A DNA stretch of 64,000 nucleotides, from NCBI GenBank assembly GCA_947172645.1, contig CAMWBY010000004.1, positions 124,001 through 188,000 of the forward strand, given 5' to 3'. This document shows positions 25,353 to 33,555 of the stretch, piece after piece. How positions within the stretch are numbered: position 1 is the first letter of the stretch; each line of letters opens with the position of its first letter. This DNA is from an uncultured Lachnospiraceae bacterium. Its GTDB lineage: Bacteria; Bacillota; Clostridia; Lachnospirales; Lachnospiraceae. Made by a program: the position numbers and the translations under genes. Below the pieces are notes generated by a model that worked only from the letters and a program-made list of their open reading frames with translations, was not told where the DNA came from and did no database searches.

Positions 25353-26600
25353 ATGGAATTATACCGTAATATGAAGAAAAGTAAATTACCGTGGTTTCTT
25401 TTTTACATTGGGCTTACCATCGAACTTTTGATTGTGATTATCGACAAAAGTAATTATACCAATCCGGTGGAGGGGCGCCTGTTTCAGATTACGTTTCTGT
25501 TCTTTGCGTGCAAACTCCTTCTGACAGATTATACGAAAAAGGAATGGTGCGCGTTGATTCTTCTTGAGGCGGTGGCATTTGCCTCCTATCGGATTACGGG
25601 GGCCAACGATTTGATTCGGCTTGTCACGTTCGTGGCGGCCTGCAAGGAGATTCCGCTTAAGCAGATGTTAAGATATGCATTCTATGTGACCCTGGCGGGA
25701 TGTGCGGCGATTGTCCTGCTGTCAGTGACGGGAATCTATGGAGATATCAGCCTGACCCAGGCTTTCGGGCATGAGTCGGCGGAGACGACCCGCTATATCG
25801 GCGTGGAGGCAGCGGAGGAGACACGTTATACCCTGGGCATGGGGCATCCCAATGCGCTGTCCTGCATGTTTTTAATGTTGGCGGTATTGGGCGTCTATGT
25901 CTATTTTGACCGGATGAAATGGTATCTGTATTTTTTCATTATGCTCCTCAATGTGGGCGTTTATTGGCTGACAGGTTCAAAAACGGGTATGCTGATTACG
26001 ACAGTCTTCCTGGCGGGGGCCTGTGTGTTGACTTACTGCAAATTTTTTAGGGAAAAAGCGTTCGCCTATCTATGCGGGCTGCTGATATTTGCGCTCTGTA
26101 TCGGTTTTTCCGTGGACGCTGCCGTGTGCGCCCAGAGAGTGCGCGACGCGCAGTGGAATGAGTTTTTCTATTGGAGTCCCAGGGACAATGAACATATTGT
26201 GGCGTTGATGAGGATTGACCGCTACATTAACGGCAGGATTGTCTCCCTCACCGATTCGGAAGAAAATGACGGTATGATTCAGACATGGTCCGCTTTTTCC
26301 AAGCCGGGCAATATGGAACATTATTTCGACATGGGTTGGGTGAAACTGTTCTACCGCTACGGTGTCGTGCCGGGCAGCCTGTATATCATCGCGTGCCTTG
26401 CCTTGCTGTGGCAAGTTTACAGGAAAAGGGATGCCTGCGGGCTTCTGCTTTTTGTGACGCTGGCGGTGTATACCGTGGCGGAAGCCCATCTTATTTCTGT
26501 CTATCTGGGCAGGAATTTTATTCTCATGATGATGGGGTATTATCTTTTGCCACCGCTTGGAACTGCGTCGTACAGCGTGTGCACGGAGAAAGAAGATTGA
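25353..26600 (+). CDS. Wzy-like O-antigen/polysaccharide polymerase candidate
   Basis: 415 residues, mostly hydrophobic, with roughly ten or eleven membrane segments and one large external loop after residue ~255. RYTLGMGHPNALSCM followed by a helix and WLTGSKTGML matches the recurrent HPN...GS(K/R)TG pattern of Wzy/WaaL-type proteins. A related arrangement (LGFSHPNIL...SYTGFGI) is in the protein at 36420. Wzy proteins join repeat units on undecaprenyl diphosphate outside the membrane. Low overall conservation in this class keeps the call provisional. It lies just upstream of the sugar transferase gene and its separate promoter. Confidence 0.72.
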   Translation: MELYRNMKKSKLPWFLFYIGLTIELLIVIIDKSNYTNPVEGRLFQITFLFFACKLLLTDYTKKEWCALILLEAVAFASYRITGANDLIRLVTFVAACKEIPLKQMLRYAFYVTLAGCAAIVLLSVTGIYGDISLTQAFGHESAETTRYIGVEAAEETRYTLGMGHPNALSCMFLMLAVLGVYVYFDRMKWYLYFFIMLLNVGVYWLTGSKTGMLITTVFLAGACVLTYCKFFREKAFAYLCGLLIFALCIGFSVDAAVCAQRVRDAQWNEFFYWSPRDNEHIVALMRIDRYINGRIVSLTDSEENDGMIQTWSAFSKPGNMEHYFDMGWVKLFYRYGVVPGSLYIIACLALLWQVYRKRDACGLLLFVTLAVYTVAEAHLISVYLGRNFILMMMGYYLLPPLGTASYSVCTEKED

Positions 26601-26646
26601 AAAGTAACTTAGAATTTTCCATCGCAGAATATGGAGAGAACAATGA

Positions 26647-26675
26647 TTGAAATTTCCCCGGGGAAATGCTATTCT
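26647..26675 (+). promoter_or_regulatory. Promoter with a perfect palindrome in its spacer
   Basis: TTGAAA (26647-26652), exactly 17 bases, TATTCT (26670-26675). The spacer begins with the perfect 16-base palindrome ATTTCCCCGGGGAAAT (26652-26667). Transcription would start near 26682, about 30 bases before the ATG of the polyprenyl-phosphate sugar transferase. The palindrome could bind a dimeric regulator that occludes RNA polymerase. Confidence 0.55.
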
Positions 26676-26712
26676 GTGGTCATATAACATATGGATTATA
26701 CGAGGTATCGGA

Positions 26713-28125
26713 ATGAACCGTAGAATGAAAATTATTGAGGGGTACTGCCTGCTTTTTGTGGATTTGGTCAGTATTTCCATTGCGTATGTGATTGCTATTT
26801 TATTGCGCTTCCATAAATTCAGCAGGGTAGACCAGAAAGAGCTTCATTTTGTGGTGTGCATTGCCTTCCTGTTGTTTTGCACCATCTACAGCTTTCTTTT
26901 CGACTGGAACAGGGAGTTTTTGAAACGGGGGTTTCTCGTCGAGTTTATCGCGGTTGTCAAGTTCAATGTCTTTATGGCGTTGTCGGTTATGTCCTGTCTC
27001 TTTATTATGCAGCGCGGCGCAGATGTGTCCCGTCTTGTGATGGGCTATTTCGTGATTCTGGACATTCCCATTGTCTGGGGTGTGCGGATTGCCATGAAAA
27101 AGGTGCTGCGGGTATATTTCACATCCAAATCCAATATCGTGAAGATTATGATTATCACGAAAGATTCCGTGCTTCACAAGACGGTGTCCAAGTTAAAAGA
27201 GGCCATGGACATCAATTACGAAATCGTCGCCCTTGCCTGTGTGGATGCTGACCGCAAGGGAGTGGTCATAGATGGGGTGAAAGTGAATGCAGACGGCAGG
27301 GATGTGCTGAATATGGCAAGGCAGATGGCGCTTGACGAGGTGTTTATCAATCTGCCTGAGGAGGACAAAGGGTATGTGAAGCATATGATATACGATTTGG
27401 AGTCCATGGGCATTGCATGCCACTATAATATCGATATTATCGAGCGTCCCCAGAAAGAAGTGCGGGTAGGGTATTTTGCAGGGTATACGGTGGTGACATA
27501 TTCCATCAATCATTTTGACTATCGGAGGATGTCCATCAAGCGTCTGATTGATATTGTCGGGGGACTGGTAGGCTGCGCCTTGACGGCTGTGATGACGCCT
27601 TTCGTGGCTTTAGCTATCCGCATCGACTCGCCGGGGCCGATTTTCTTTGCACAGACGAGAATCGGCAAGAACGGGAGACGCTTTAAAATTTATAAATTCC
27701 GCTCCATGTATATTGATGCGGAACAGCGCAAGAAAGAGTTGGCGGCGCAGAACGAAATGCAGGGGCTGATGTTTAAGATGGAAAACGACCCGCGTATCAC
27801 GAAGGTGGGACGGTTTATCCGTAAGACAAGCATCGACGAGCTTCCCCAGTTTTTGAATATTGTAAAAGGGGATATGAGCCTGGTGGGTACAAGACCGCCC
27901 ACGGAGGACGAATTTGAGAAATATAATTCCCACTACAGGCGCAGAATCAGTATGACGCCAGGGCTTACCGGGTTGTGGCAGATTAGCGGCCGAAGCGAGA
28001 TTGTTGATTTCGATGAAGTGGTAAAATTGGATTTGGAATACATTGACAACTGGACGCTTGGGCTTGACATCAAGATTCTGTTCCAGACAGTGTGGGTGGT
28101 GCTCACAGGGAAAGGCTCGAAATGA
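26713..28125 (+). CDS. Polyprenyl-phosphate sugar-1-phosphate transferase (WbaP/CpsE type)
   Basis: 470 residues from ATG 26713 with GAGGT six bases upstream. Four or five N-terminal membrane segments and a CoA-binding-like middle domain precede the catalytic domain. The latter shows KRLIDIVGGLVG, DSPGPIFFAQTRIGKNG, FKIYKFRSM, DELPQFLNIVKGDMSLVGTRP (Asp375-Glu376) and PGLTGLWQISGRS, all hallmark blocks of the bacterial sugar transferase family. The enzyme starts glycan assembly by moving a sugar phosphate, often glucose, galactose or a diNAcBac-type sugar, from a nucleotide donor to undecaprenyl phosphate. It is the only clear initiating transferase in the window. The next gene overlaps its stop codon (ATGA). 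Confidence 0.93.
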   Translation: MNRRMKIIEGYCLLFVDLVSISIAYVIAILLRFHKFSRVDQKELHFVVCIAFLLFCTIYSFLFDWNREFLKRGFLVEFIAVVKFNVFMALSVMSCLFIMQRGADVSRLVMGYFVILDIPIVWGVRIAMKKVLRVYFTSKSNIVKIMIITKDSVLHKTVSKLKEAMDINYEIVALACVDADRKGVVIDGVKVNADGRDVLNMARQMALDEVFINLPEEDKGYVKHMIYDLESMGIACHYNIDIIERPQKEVRVGYFAGYTVVTYSINHFDYRRMSIKRLIDIVGGLVGCALTAVMTPFVALAIRIDSPGPIFFAQTRIGKNGRRFKIYKFRSMYIDAEQRKKELAAQNEMQGLMFKMENDPRITKVGRFIRKTSIDELPQFLNIVKGDMSLVGTRPPTEDEFEKYNSHYRRRISMTPGLTGLWQISGRSEIVDFDEVVKLDLEYIDNWTLGLDIKILFQTVWVVLTGKGSK

Positions 28126-29174
28126 CAGAGAAAAAGAGACTGAAAGTGTTGATGGTGGGCCCGGACAGAAGTGTCCACGGCGGTATATCGGGCGTAGTCA
28201 ACAATTACTATGAAGCCGGGCTGGATAAACGTATCGATTTGTGTTACATTGGCACGATGGTGGAAGGCAGTAAGGCGAGGAAACTGGCCCAGGCGGTGAC
28301 GGCATTTTTCAAATTTTTGTGTAAGCTTCCGGGATATGGCATTGTGCATGTCAATGTGGCGTCGGATTCCAGTTATTACCGGAAGTCTTTTTTCGTGCGG
28401 GCGGCGAAGGCGTTTGACAAAAAAGTGGTGATTCACCAACACGGCGGGGATTTTCAAGGCTTCTATGAGCAAGAATTAAGCGACAGAGGCAGGCGGAGCG
28501 TAAAGAAAGTGCTTTCCATGGGAGACGCGTTTCTGGTGCTTGGACATGCCTGGAAGGATTTCTTCGCCACAATTATAGACAGGGATAAAATCACGGTACT
28601 GCCTGACGCCATACAGATTCCGGCATGGGAGGAAAAGCGCTACGGCGTCCATAAGATTCTGTTTCTTGGGCGGCTGTGCAAGGCGAAGGGAATCGGCGAG
28701 CTGCTTTCCGTAATGCCGGATTTAAAAAGTTTATATCCTGATGTGCACCTGTATCTGGGCGGCATATGGGAGGACCGGGAATTGCGCGAACAGGCGGCTT
28801 TACTTGGGGACTGCGTGACAGATTTGGGATGGGTTACCGGAGAGGATAAAAAACGGTATCTGCGGGAATGCGATATTTTTGTGATGCCTTCTTATTTTGA
28901 AGGGCAGTCTGTGTCTGTTTTGGAGGCTATGGCTTATGGGTGCGGTATTGTGGCGTCTAAGACCGGGGGGATTCCCGATATGATAATCCAAGGTGAAACA
29001 GGTCTTTTTGCTATACCAAAAGACAAGCAGACGCTGAAAGAGGGTCTTCTTAAGCTGCTTGCGGAGCCGGAACTTTGCCGGGTTTTGGGAGCTGGTGCGA
29101 GGAGGAAAGCGGAGGCGGAATTTTCCATGGATAGGAATATCAGGCAGCTTCTTGATATATACGAGGGGTTATGA
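28122..29174 (+). CDS. Glycosyltransferase family 4
   Basis: 350 residues from ATG 28122, overlapping the sugar transferase stop by four bases. VLMVGPDRSVHGGISGVV is the N-terminal glycine loop, IHQHGGDFQGFYE a typical acceptor-side His segment, LFLGRLCKAKGIGELL the start of the donor domain, and FEGQSVSVLEAMAYGCGIVAS the EX7E region. Translational coupling to the initiating enzyme makes it a good candidate for addition of the second sugar of the repeat unit; this is an inference from gene order. Confidence 0.91.
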   Translation: MTEKKRLKVLMVGPDRSVHGGISGVVNNYYEAGLDKRIDLCYIGTMVEGSKARKLAQAVTAFFKFLCKLPGYGIVHVNVASDSSYYRKSFFVRAAKAFDKKVVIHQHGGDFQGFYEQELSDRGRRSVKKVLSMGDAFLVLGHAWKDFFATIIDRDKITVLPDAIQIPAWEEKRYGVHKILFLGRLCKAKGIGELLSVMPDLKSLYPDVHLYLGGIWEDRELREQAALLGDCVTDLGWVTGEDKKRYLRECDIFVMPSYFEGQSVSVLEAMAYGCGIVASKTGGIPDMIIQGETGLFAIPKDKQTLKEGLLKLLAEPELCRVLGAGARRKAEAEFSMDRNIRQLLDIYEGL

Positions 29175-29263
29175 AGTCCTACTTGCTAGTCGGTAAAGCA
29201 AAATAAACAAGCGTGGCAGGGGATAGGTGTCCATAGACAGAAAATAGTTTGGCGGAGAGATAG

Positions 29264-30334
29264 ATGATGGGACATGATTTACCTTTAATCAGCGTCATTG
29301 TCCCTGTCCATAACGGACAGGATTATCTGGAAAAGTGTATAGAGAGTATCGAGAACCAGACTTACGGAAATCTTGAGGTTATAATTGTGAATGACGGTTC
29401 CACGGACGGCACTGCCGCGGTATGTGACAAGGTGCAGGCAAGCTATGGGAATATACGTGTCTTGACGATGGCGGACGAGGGGGTTTCCGTGGCGAGAAAT
29501 ACGGCTATCGACGAGGCGACGGGCGACTTGGTTGCTTTTGTGGACGCGGATGACAGGCTGTGCCCACAGACGCTGCGTGTGCTGTATGGCTGTATGGAAG
29601 AGACAGGCAGCGATGTAGCCGGATGTAAGTTTTTCCAATGGAGCAGCGAGGAGGAATGGGAGAGGGCATTGGTGGCCAGGGTGTCAGGAAATACGGGCGA
29701 GGCGGCATATGACGGGCGGAATGCGGTACGGCGGTCTGAGCCGCTTAAGGAACCGGGGGAAACCGGGGCGTGTCGTATTTACAACCGGGAAGAATATCTG
29801 CGGGAGGCCATTTTGAAGGGCAACAGCAGGTGCTGGAGTAAGCTTTACCGGAGGGGAATCTTAGAGAAGGTACGTTTCCGGGAGAAACTGACTATCGGAG
29901 AGGATATGCTATTTCTCATAAAAATGCTTGATTACGTGAAGCGGTTTGCGGAAGTAGATTATCCGGGGTACGGATATTTCCAAAATCCCGGAGGTGCGAT
30001 TAAACGCGATTTTACGCCACGGTATATGGACCAGATTACCTGTTGGAAACTGGCCAGGGAAGAGGTGGTGCGCATGAATCGGGAATTGGACGCGCAGGTA
30101 AGCGCGCTTCTCATCATAGGAATCATGTTGACGGCAGGGAAACTTGCCCTGCTTCCGTCGAAAAAGAGGCGGGAATACCGGGAGTATACCGGAATCTGCC
30201 ACAAAGAATTGAAGGAAGCCGTGAAGGTTTCTGGGGCATATGCAGGGTTGCCTGTAGGTTACCGGATAAAAGCAGGGATATTTTTATGCTGTCCGGGGAT
30301 GTATTTGTGGCTGTATCATTGGCATAAAAGATGA
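29264..30334 (+). CDS. Glycosyltransferase family 2
   Basis: 356 residues, GT-A fold. ISVIVPVHNGQDYLEKCI, VNDGSTDGTAAV and FVDADDRL are the donor and metal-binding motifs. SRCWSKLYRRGILEKVRF and TIGEDMLFLIKML are the conserved second half. Between the halves it carries an insert of about 45 residues (near residues 125-170) rich in Gly, Arg and Glu that is longer than in the neighbouring GT2 enzymes. GGCGGAGAG precedes the ATG. The next reading frame could overlap its stop, but the better start for that gene is 20 bases further on. Confidence 0.91.
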   Translation: MMGHDLPLISVIVPVHNGQDYLEKCIESIENQTYGNLEVIIVNDGSTDGTAAVCDKVQASYGNIRVLTMADEGVSVARNTAIDEATGDLVAFVDADDRLCPQTLRVLYGCMEETGSDVAGCKFFQWSSEEEWERALVARVSGNTGEAAYDGRNAVRRSEPLKEPGETGACRIYNREEYLREAILKGNSRCWSKLYRRGILEKVRFREKLTIGEDMLFLIKMLDYVKRFAEVDYPGYGYFQNPGGAIKRDFTPRYMDQITCWKLAREEVVRMNRELDAQVSALLIIGIMLTAGKLALLPSKKRREYREYTGICHKELKEAVKVSGAYAGLPVGYRIKAGIFLCCPGMYLWLYHWHKR

Positions 30335-30354
30335 GGCAGGAATGGGAGAGTCTT

Positions 30355-31299
30355 ATGGTAATTGTCAGGGCGATGGGCGGATTGGGCAACCAATTGCAGC
30401 AGTATGCGTTATACAGAAAATTAGAGCACATGGGCAAGGACGCCCGTTTGGATATTTCATGGTTCCATAACAAGGCTTTGCAGGCGAGTATGCCTGCGGG
30501 CAGAGAATTGGAGCTTAATTACTTGAATCTGCCGCCTTACAGGGTTGCCTCGGAAGAAGAAATACGTGCCATTCTCGGCAGGCTTTGGGAAGAGCCGGAG
30601 AATATGGTAGCGAAAGCAAAAAGAAAACTGCGTCCTGCGTCCAACCCTGCTTTTGAGGAGAGCGACTTGTATCATCCCCAGATTTTTTCTATGGAAGATA
30701 AGTATTTGGTAGGATATTGGGCATGCGAAAAATATTATGCAGATATTCTGGGTATTTTGCGGGAAGATATTTCTTTTCCTGAAAGCAGTGACGGCAGCTT
30801 ACAGAGGCGCAATGAGGAGGCGGCCAGGCGGATGGAAGAGACGCCGTCTGTCAGCGTGCATGTCCGCAGAGGAGATTATCTGGATGACATCAACAAGGGG
30901 CTTTTCGGGGGAATCTGTACCGAAGCGTACTACCGCGAAGCCATAGAATATATGAAAGAAAGAGTTCCGGGAGCCAGATTTTTCCTTTTTTCAGATGATG
31001 TTTCCTATGCCCGGGAGCATTACCAGGGAGAAGAATACCAGGTCGTTGACTGGAATCATGGGAAGGACAGCTTCTATGATATGATGCTGATGAGCCGGTG
31101 CAGGCATAACATTTGCGCCAACAGCACATTCAGTTTCTGGGGTGCCAGGCTGAATGCCCATGAGGATAAGATTATGATACGGCCATCCATCCATAAGAAT
31201 ACGCAAGTATGCGTACCGGAGCAGATGAAGGAGTTGTGGGCGGGATGGACGCTTATTACGCCCCAGGGGGGATTAATGGGAAATGAAACAAAATGTTAA
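30355..31299 (+). CDS. GT11 family (alpha-1,2-fucosyltransferase-like), third copy
   Basis: 314 residues from ATG 30355, which has GGGAGAG at good spacing; an upstream ATG at 30331 has none. MGGLGNQLQQYALYRKL, VSVHVRRGDYL and RHNICANSTFSFWGARLN are the three GT11 blocks, all intact. The N-terminal motif has Gln where the other intact copy has Phe (NQLQQYA versus NQMFQYA), and overall similarity to that copy is only moderate, so the two may recognise different acceptors. The end overlaps the following GT2 gene by 17 bases. Confidence 0.9.
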   Translation: MVIVRAMGGLGNQLQQYALYRKLEHMGKDARLDISWFHNKALQASMPAGRELELNYLNLPPYRVASEEEIRAILGRLWEEPENMVAKAKRKLRPASNPAFEESDLYHPQIFSMEDKYLVGYWACEKYYADILGILREDISFPESSDGSLQRRNEEAARRMEETPSVSVHVRRGDYLDDINKGLFGGICTEAYYREAIEYMKERVPGARFFLFSDDVSYAREHYQGEEYQVVDWNHGKDSFYDMMLMSRCRHNICANSTFSFWGARLNAHEDKIMIRPSIHKNTQVCVPEQMKELWAGWTLITPQGGLMGNETKC

Positions 31300-32338
31300 A
31301 ATCAGTGTAATTGTTCCGGTTTACAATAAAGAAAATTACGTGGCGCAGTGCATCGACAGCATATTGGCGCAGACTTACAGGAATTTGGAGCTTTTGCTTG
31401 TGGATGACGGTTCCACGGACGGAAGCGGCGGTATCTGTGACGAGTATGCGGACAAAGACAGGCGTGCCCGTGTGTTCCATCAGAAGAACGGCGGGCCCAC
31501 GGCGGCGGTGATGACCGGACTGCGGGAAGCCGCGGGGGATTATTATACATTTGTTGACAGTGACGATTATGTGAGTGAAGATATGTTGCAGAAGATGGCG
31601 GATTGTCTCACGGGGAAGAAGGGTGAGGTGGTCTGCTGCAACCATGTGTTAGAGAAGCGCAGGGAGACGGTTCCGGTCATACAGCCTCTGCCGCCGGGAA
31701 TATATGAGGGCGGCAGGCTTGAGCGGGAGATTAAGGATAAGCTTCTTGGCAGGGAGGACAGGATTATTCCGATGTCCCGCTGTATGAAGCTATGTGAGAA
31801 ATCGGTGTTTGAGGGTAACGAGAAATATTACGACACGAAACTGCGCATGGGAGATGATTTTAATTTAGTTTATCCGGCGCTTCTTGCGGCAAGCAGGGTT
31901 GTGGTCATGGAAGGCGCACTGTTCTATCATTATAGGTATGTGGAGGATTCGATTGTGCACTGTTATGACCCCCATAATGCGGAGAGCGTGGAGGGATGGT
32001 ATAAGGCAATCCGGAGGATTGTCCGCGAAAAGAATGTCCCGGACGGTGAGAAAAAGCTTGACAGGGAATACTGTTATATGATGATGTATGTGATGAAGAA
32101 TGAGTTGCGCAATCCGGGCAAGGATTATATAGGGAAGATACAGGGTATTTTTACGGAGCCGGAAGCGCGAAGAAGGATTGTGGGCACGCCTTTGTCTGTA
32201 AAAAGCAGGTCAAATGCGCTGCTGTATCTTGGGATGCAGTATCCGAACAAGGGGCTGTTACGTATCCTCAGAATGATTGTGAGGCAGCATGACAGGGCGG
32301 GAAACAGGCACAAGGATATACAAGATAAGGGAAAGTGA
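31283..32338 (+). CDS. Glycosyltransferase family 2
   Basis: 351 residues. ISVIVPVYNKENYVAQCI, VDDGSTDGSGGICDEYAD and FVDSDDYVSEDML are the GT-A motifs, and MGDDFNLVYP marks the second half in place of the usual EDxxF. It starts inside the end of the GT11 gene (17-base overlap), indicating coupled translation. The closest relatives by pattern are capsule and exopolysaccharide GT2 enzymes that add hexoses or N-acetylhexosamines. The donor cannot be determined from sequence. Confidence 0.91.
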   Translation: MKQNVKISVIVPVYNKENYVAQCIDSILAQTYRNLELLLVDDGSTDGSGGICDEYADKDRRARVFHQKNGGPTAAVMTGLREAAGDYYTFVDSDDYVSEDMLQKMADCLTGKKGEVVCCNHVLEKRRETVPVIQPLPPGIYEGGRLEREIKDKLLGREDRIIPMSRCMKLCEKSVFEGNEKYYDTKLRMGDDFNLVYPALLAASRVVVMEGALFYHYRYVEDSIVHCYDPHNAESVEGWYKAIRRIVREKNVPDGEKKLDREYCYMMMYVMKNELRNPGKDYIGKIQGIFTEPEARRRIVGTPLSVKSRSNALLYLGMQYPNKGLLRILRMIVRQHDRAGNRHKDIQDKGK

Positions 32339-32360
32339 ACAAGGAAGGCATGAGATTAAG

Positions 32361-33542
32361 ATGAACAATCGGATAGTGATGTATTTACATGGGGGCAGCG
32401 GCAATCATGGCTGCGAGGCGATTATAAACAGCACTTGCCATATGATAGAGGATATCCCGAAGCTTCTTGTGACGAACAGCGAGGAGGAGGACCGTTTTTA
32501 TTCATTGAAATATCTGTGTGATATTTTGCAGGAACGTAAGATAGCAGAGCATTTTTTCGCTCATGTATGGTACTATGTGTGGCGTGCGGTGTTCCATGAC
32601 CCGGAATCTTTTATGAGGTACCGTTTCCGGGCGGTTCTTGGCAAGAATAAGGCGCCGATGTATATTTCCACGGGAGGCGACATGTATTGTTATGAGCTGT
32701 CCAAGAAGGAGGCCATCGTGGCGAACAGCACTTTTTGCAGGGCGGGTGCGAAAACGGTGCTTTGGGGATGTTCCATAGAGCCGGAGCTTTTAGAAGACCC
32801 GGAAGTGGTGGAGGATATGAAGCGGTATGCGCTTATCACGCCCCGGGAGTCCATCACGGAGGCGGCGCTTAAGAAAGCCGGGGTGACGGAGAATGTGAAG
32901 ATGTTCCCGGACCCGGCGTTTGCGCTTGAACCGGAGCGGACGAAGCTGCCTGGGGGATTTATCAAAGGTAAGACCATTGGCATAAACGTAAGCCCTATGA
33001 TTGTCCGACATGAAAAAGTGGCGGGGATTACCCTTGCCAACTATAGAAAGCTGATTGACCATATTTTACAGACCACGGACAACAGCGTGGCTTTGATACC
33101 CCATGTGAAATGGAATTACAACGATGACAGGCTGACGCTGAAGGAACTCTACAGAGGCTACGAGGGCAACGCGAGAGTCCTTATTTTCCCGGACATGACC
33201 TGTCAGGAGATTAAATATATTATCTCCGGGTGCAGGGCCTTTATTGGAGCCAGGACCCATGCCACCATCGCGGCGTACTCATCCTGTGTGCCTACGCTTG
33301 TGGTAGGATATTCCGTAAAGGCGCGGGGCATTGCCAGGGATTTGTTTGGCAGTGAGGAACATTACGTATTGCCGGTGCAAACTTTGGAAGACCCGGAAGA
33401 GCTGATTCAGGCATACGACTGGATGATGGAACGGGAAAGAGAAATCCGGCAGCGGCTTAGGACGTATATGCCGCAGTACTGCGCCCGGGCGAAAGCGGCG
33501 GGGGACGAACTGCGTAAGCTATGGGAGAGTTGCGTCAAATAG
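32361..33542 (+). CDS. Polysaccharide pyruvyltransferase family protein
   Basis: 393 residues from ATG 32361; the frame runs further upstream but only through the end of the preceding GT2 gene. MYLHGGSGNHGCEAII is the N-terminal glycine loop, MYISTGGDMYCYEL a mid-domain motif, and FIGARTHATIAAYSSCVPTL the conserved C-terminal block with the RxH pair. The family (CsaB/WcaK type) transfers pyruvate from phosphoenolpyruvate to a sugar, making a negatively charged ketal; some members act differently. Here it would give the glycan an acidic pyruvate decoration. Confidence 0.87.
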   Translation: MNNRIVMYLHGGSGNHGCEAIINSTCHMIEDIPKLLVTNSEEEDRFYSLKYLCDILQERKIAEHFFAHVWYYVWRAVFHDPESFMRYRFRAVLGKNKAPMYISTGGDMYCYELSKKEAIVANSTFCRAGAKTVLWGCSIEPELLEDPEVVEDMKRYALITPRESITEAALKKAGVTENVKMFPDPAFALEPERTKLPGGFIKGKTIGINVSPMIVRHEKVAGITLANYRKLIDHILQTTDNSVALIPHVKWNYNDDRLTLKELYRGYEGNARVLIFPDMTCQEIKYIISGCRAFIGARTHATIAAYSSCVPTLVVGYSVKARGIARDLFGSEEHYVLPVQTLEDPEELIQAYDWMMEREREIRQRLRTYMPQYCARAKAAGDELRKLWESCVK

Positions 33543-33555
33543 GAGAAGAGGCGGG

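Noticed and set aside
26647..26712. TTG start for the sugar transferase
   Set aside because: The TTG is the -35 element of the best promoter in this gap, and the 22 extra residues are not family-like; ATG 26713 has a proper ribosome binding site.
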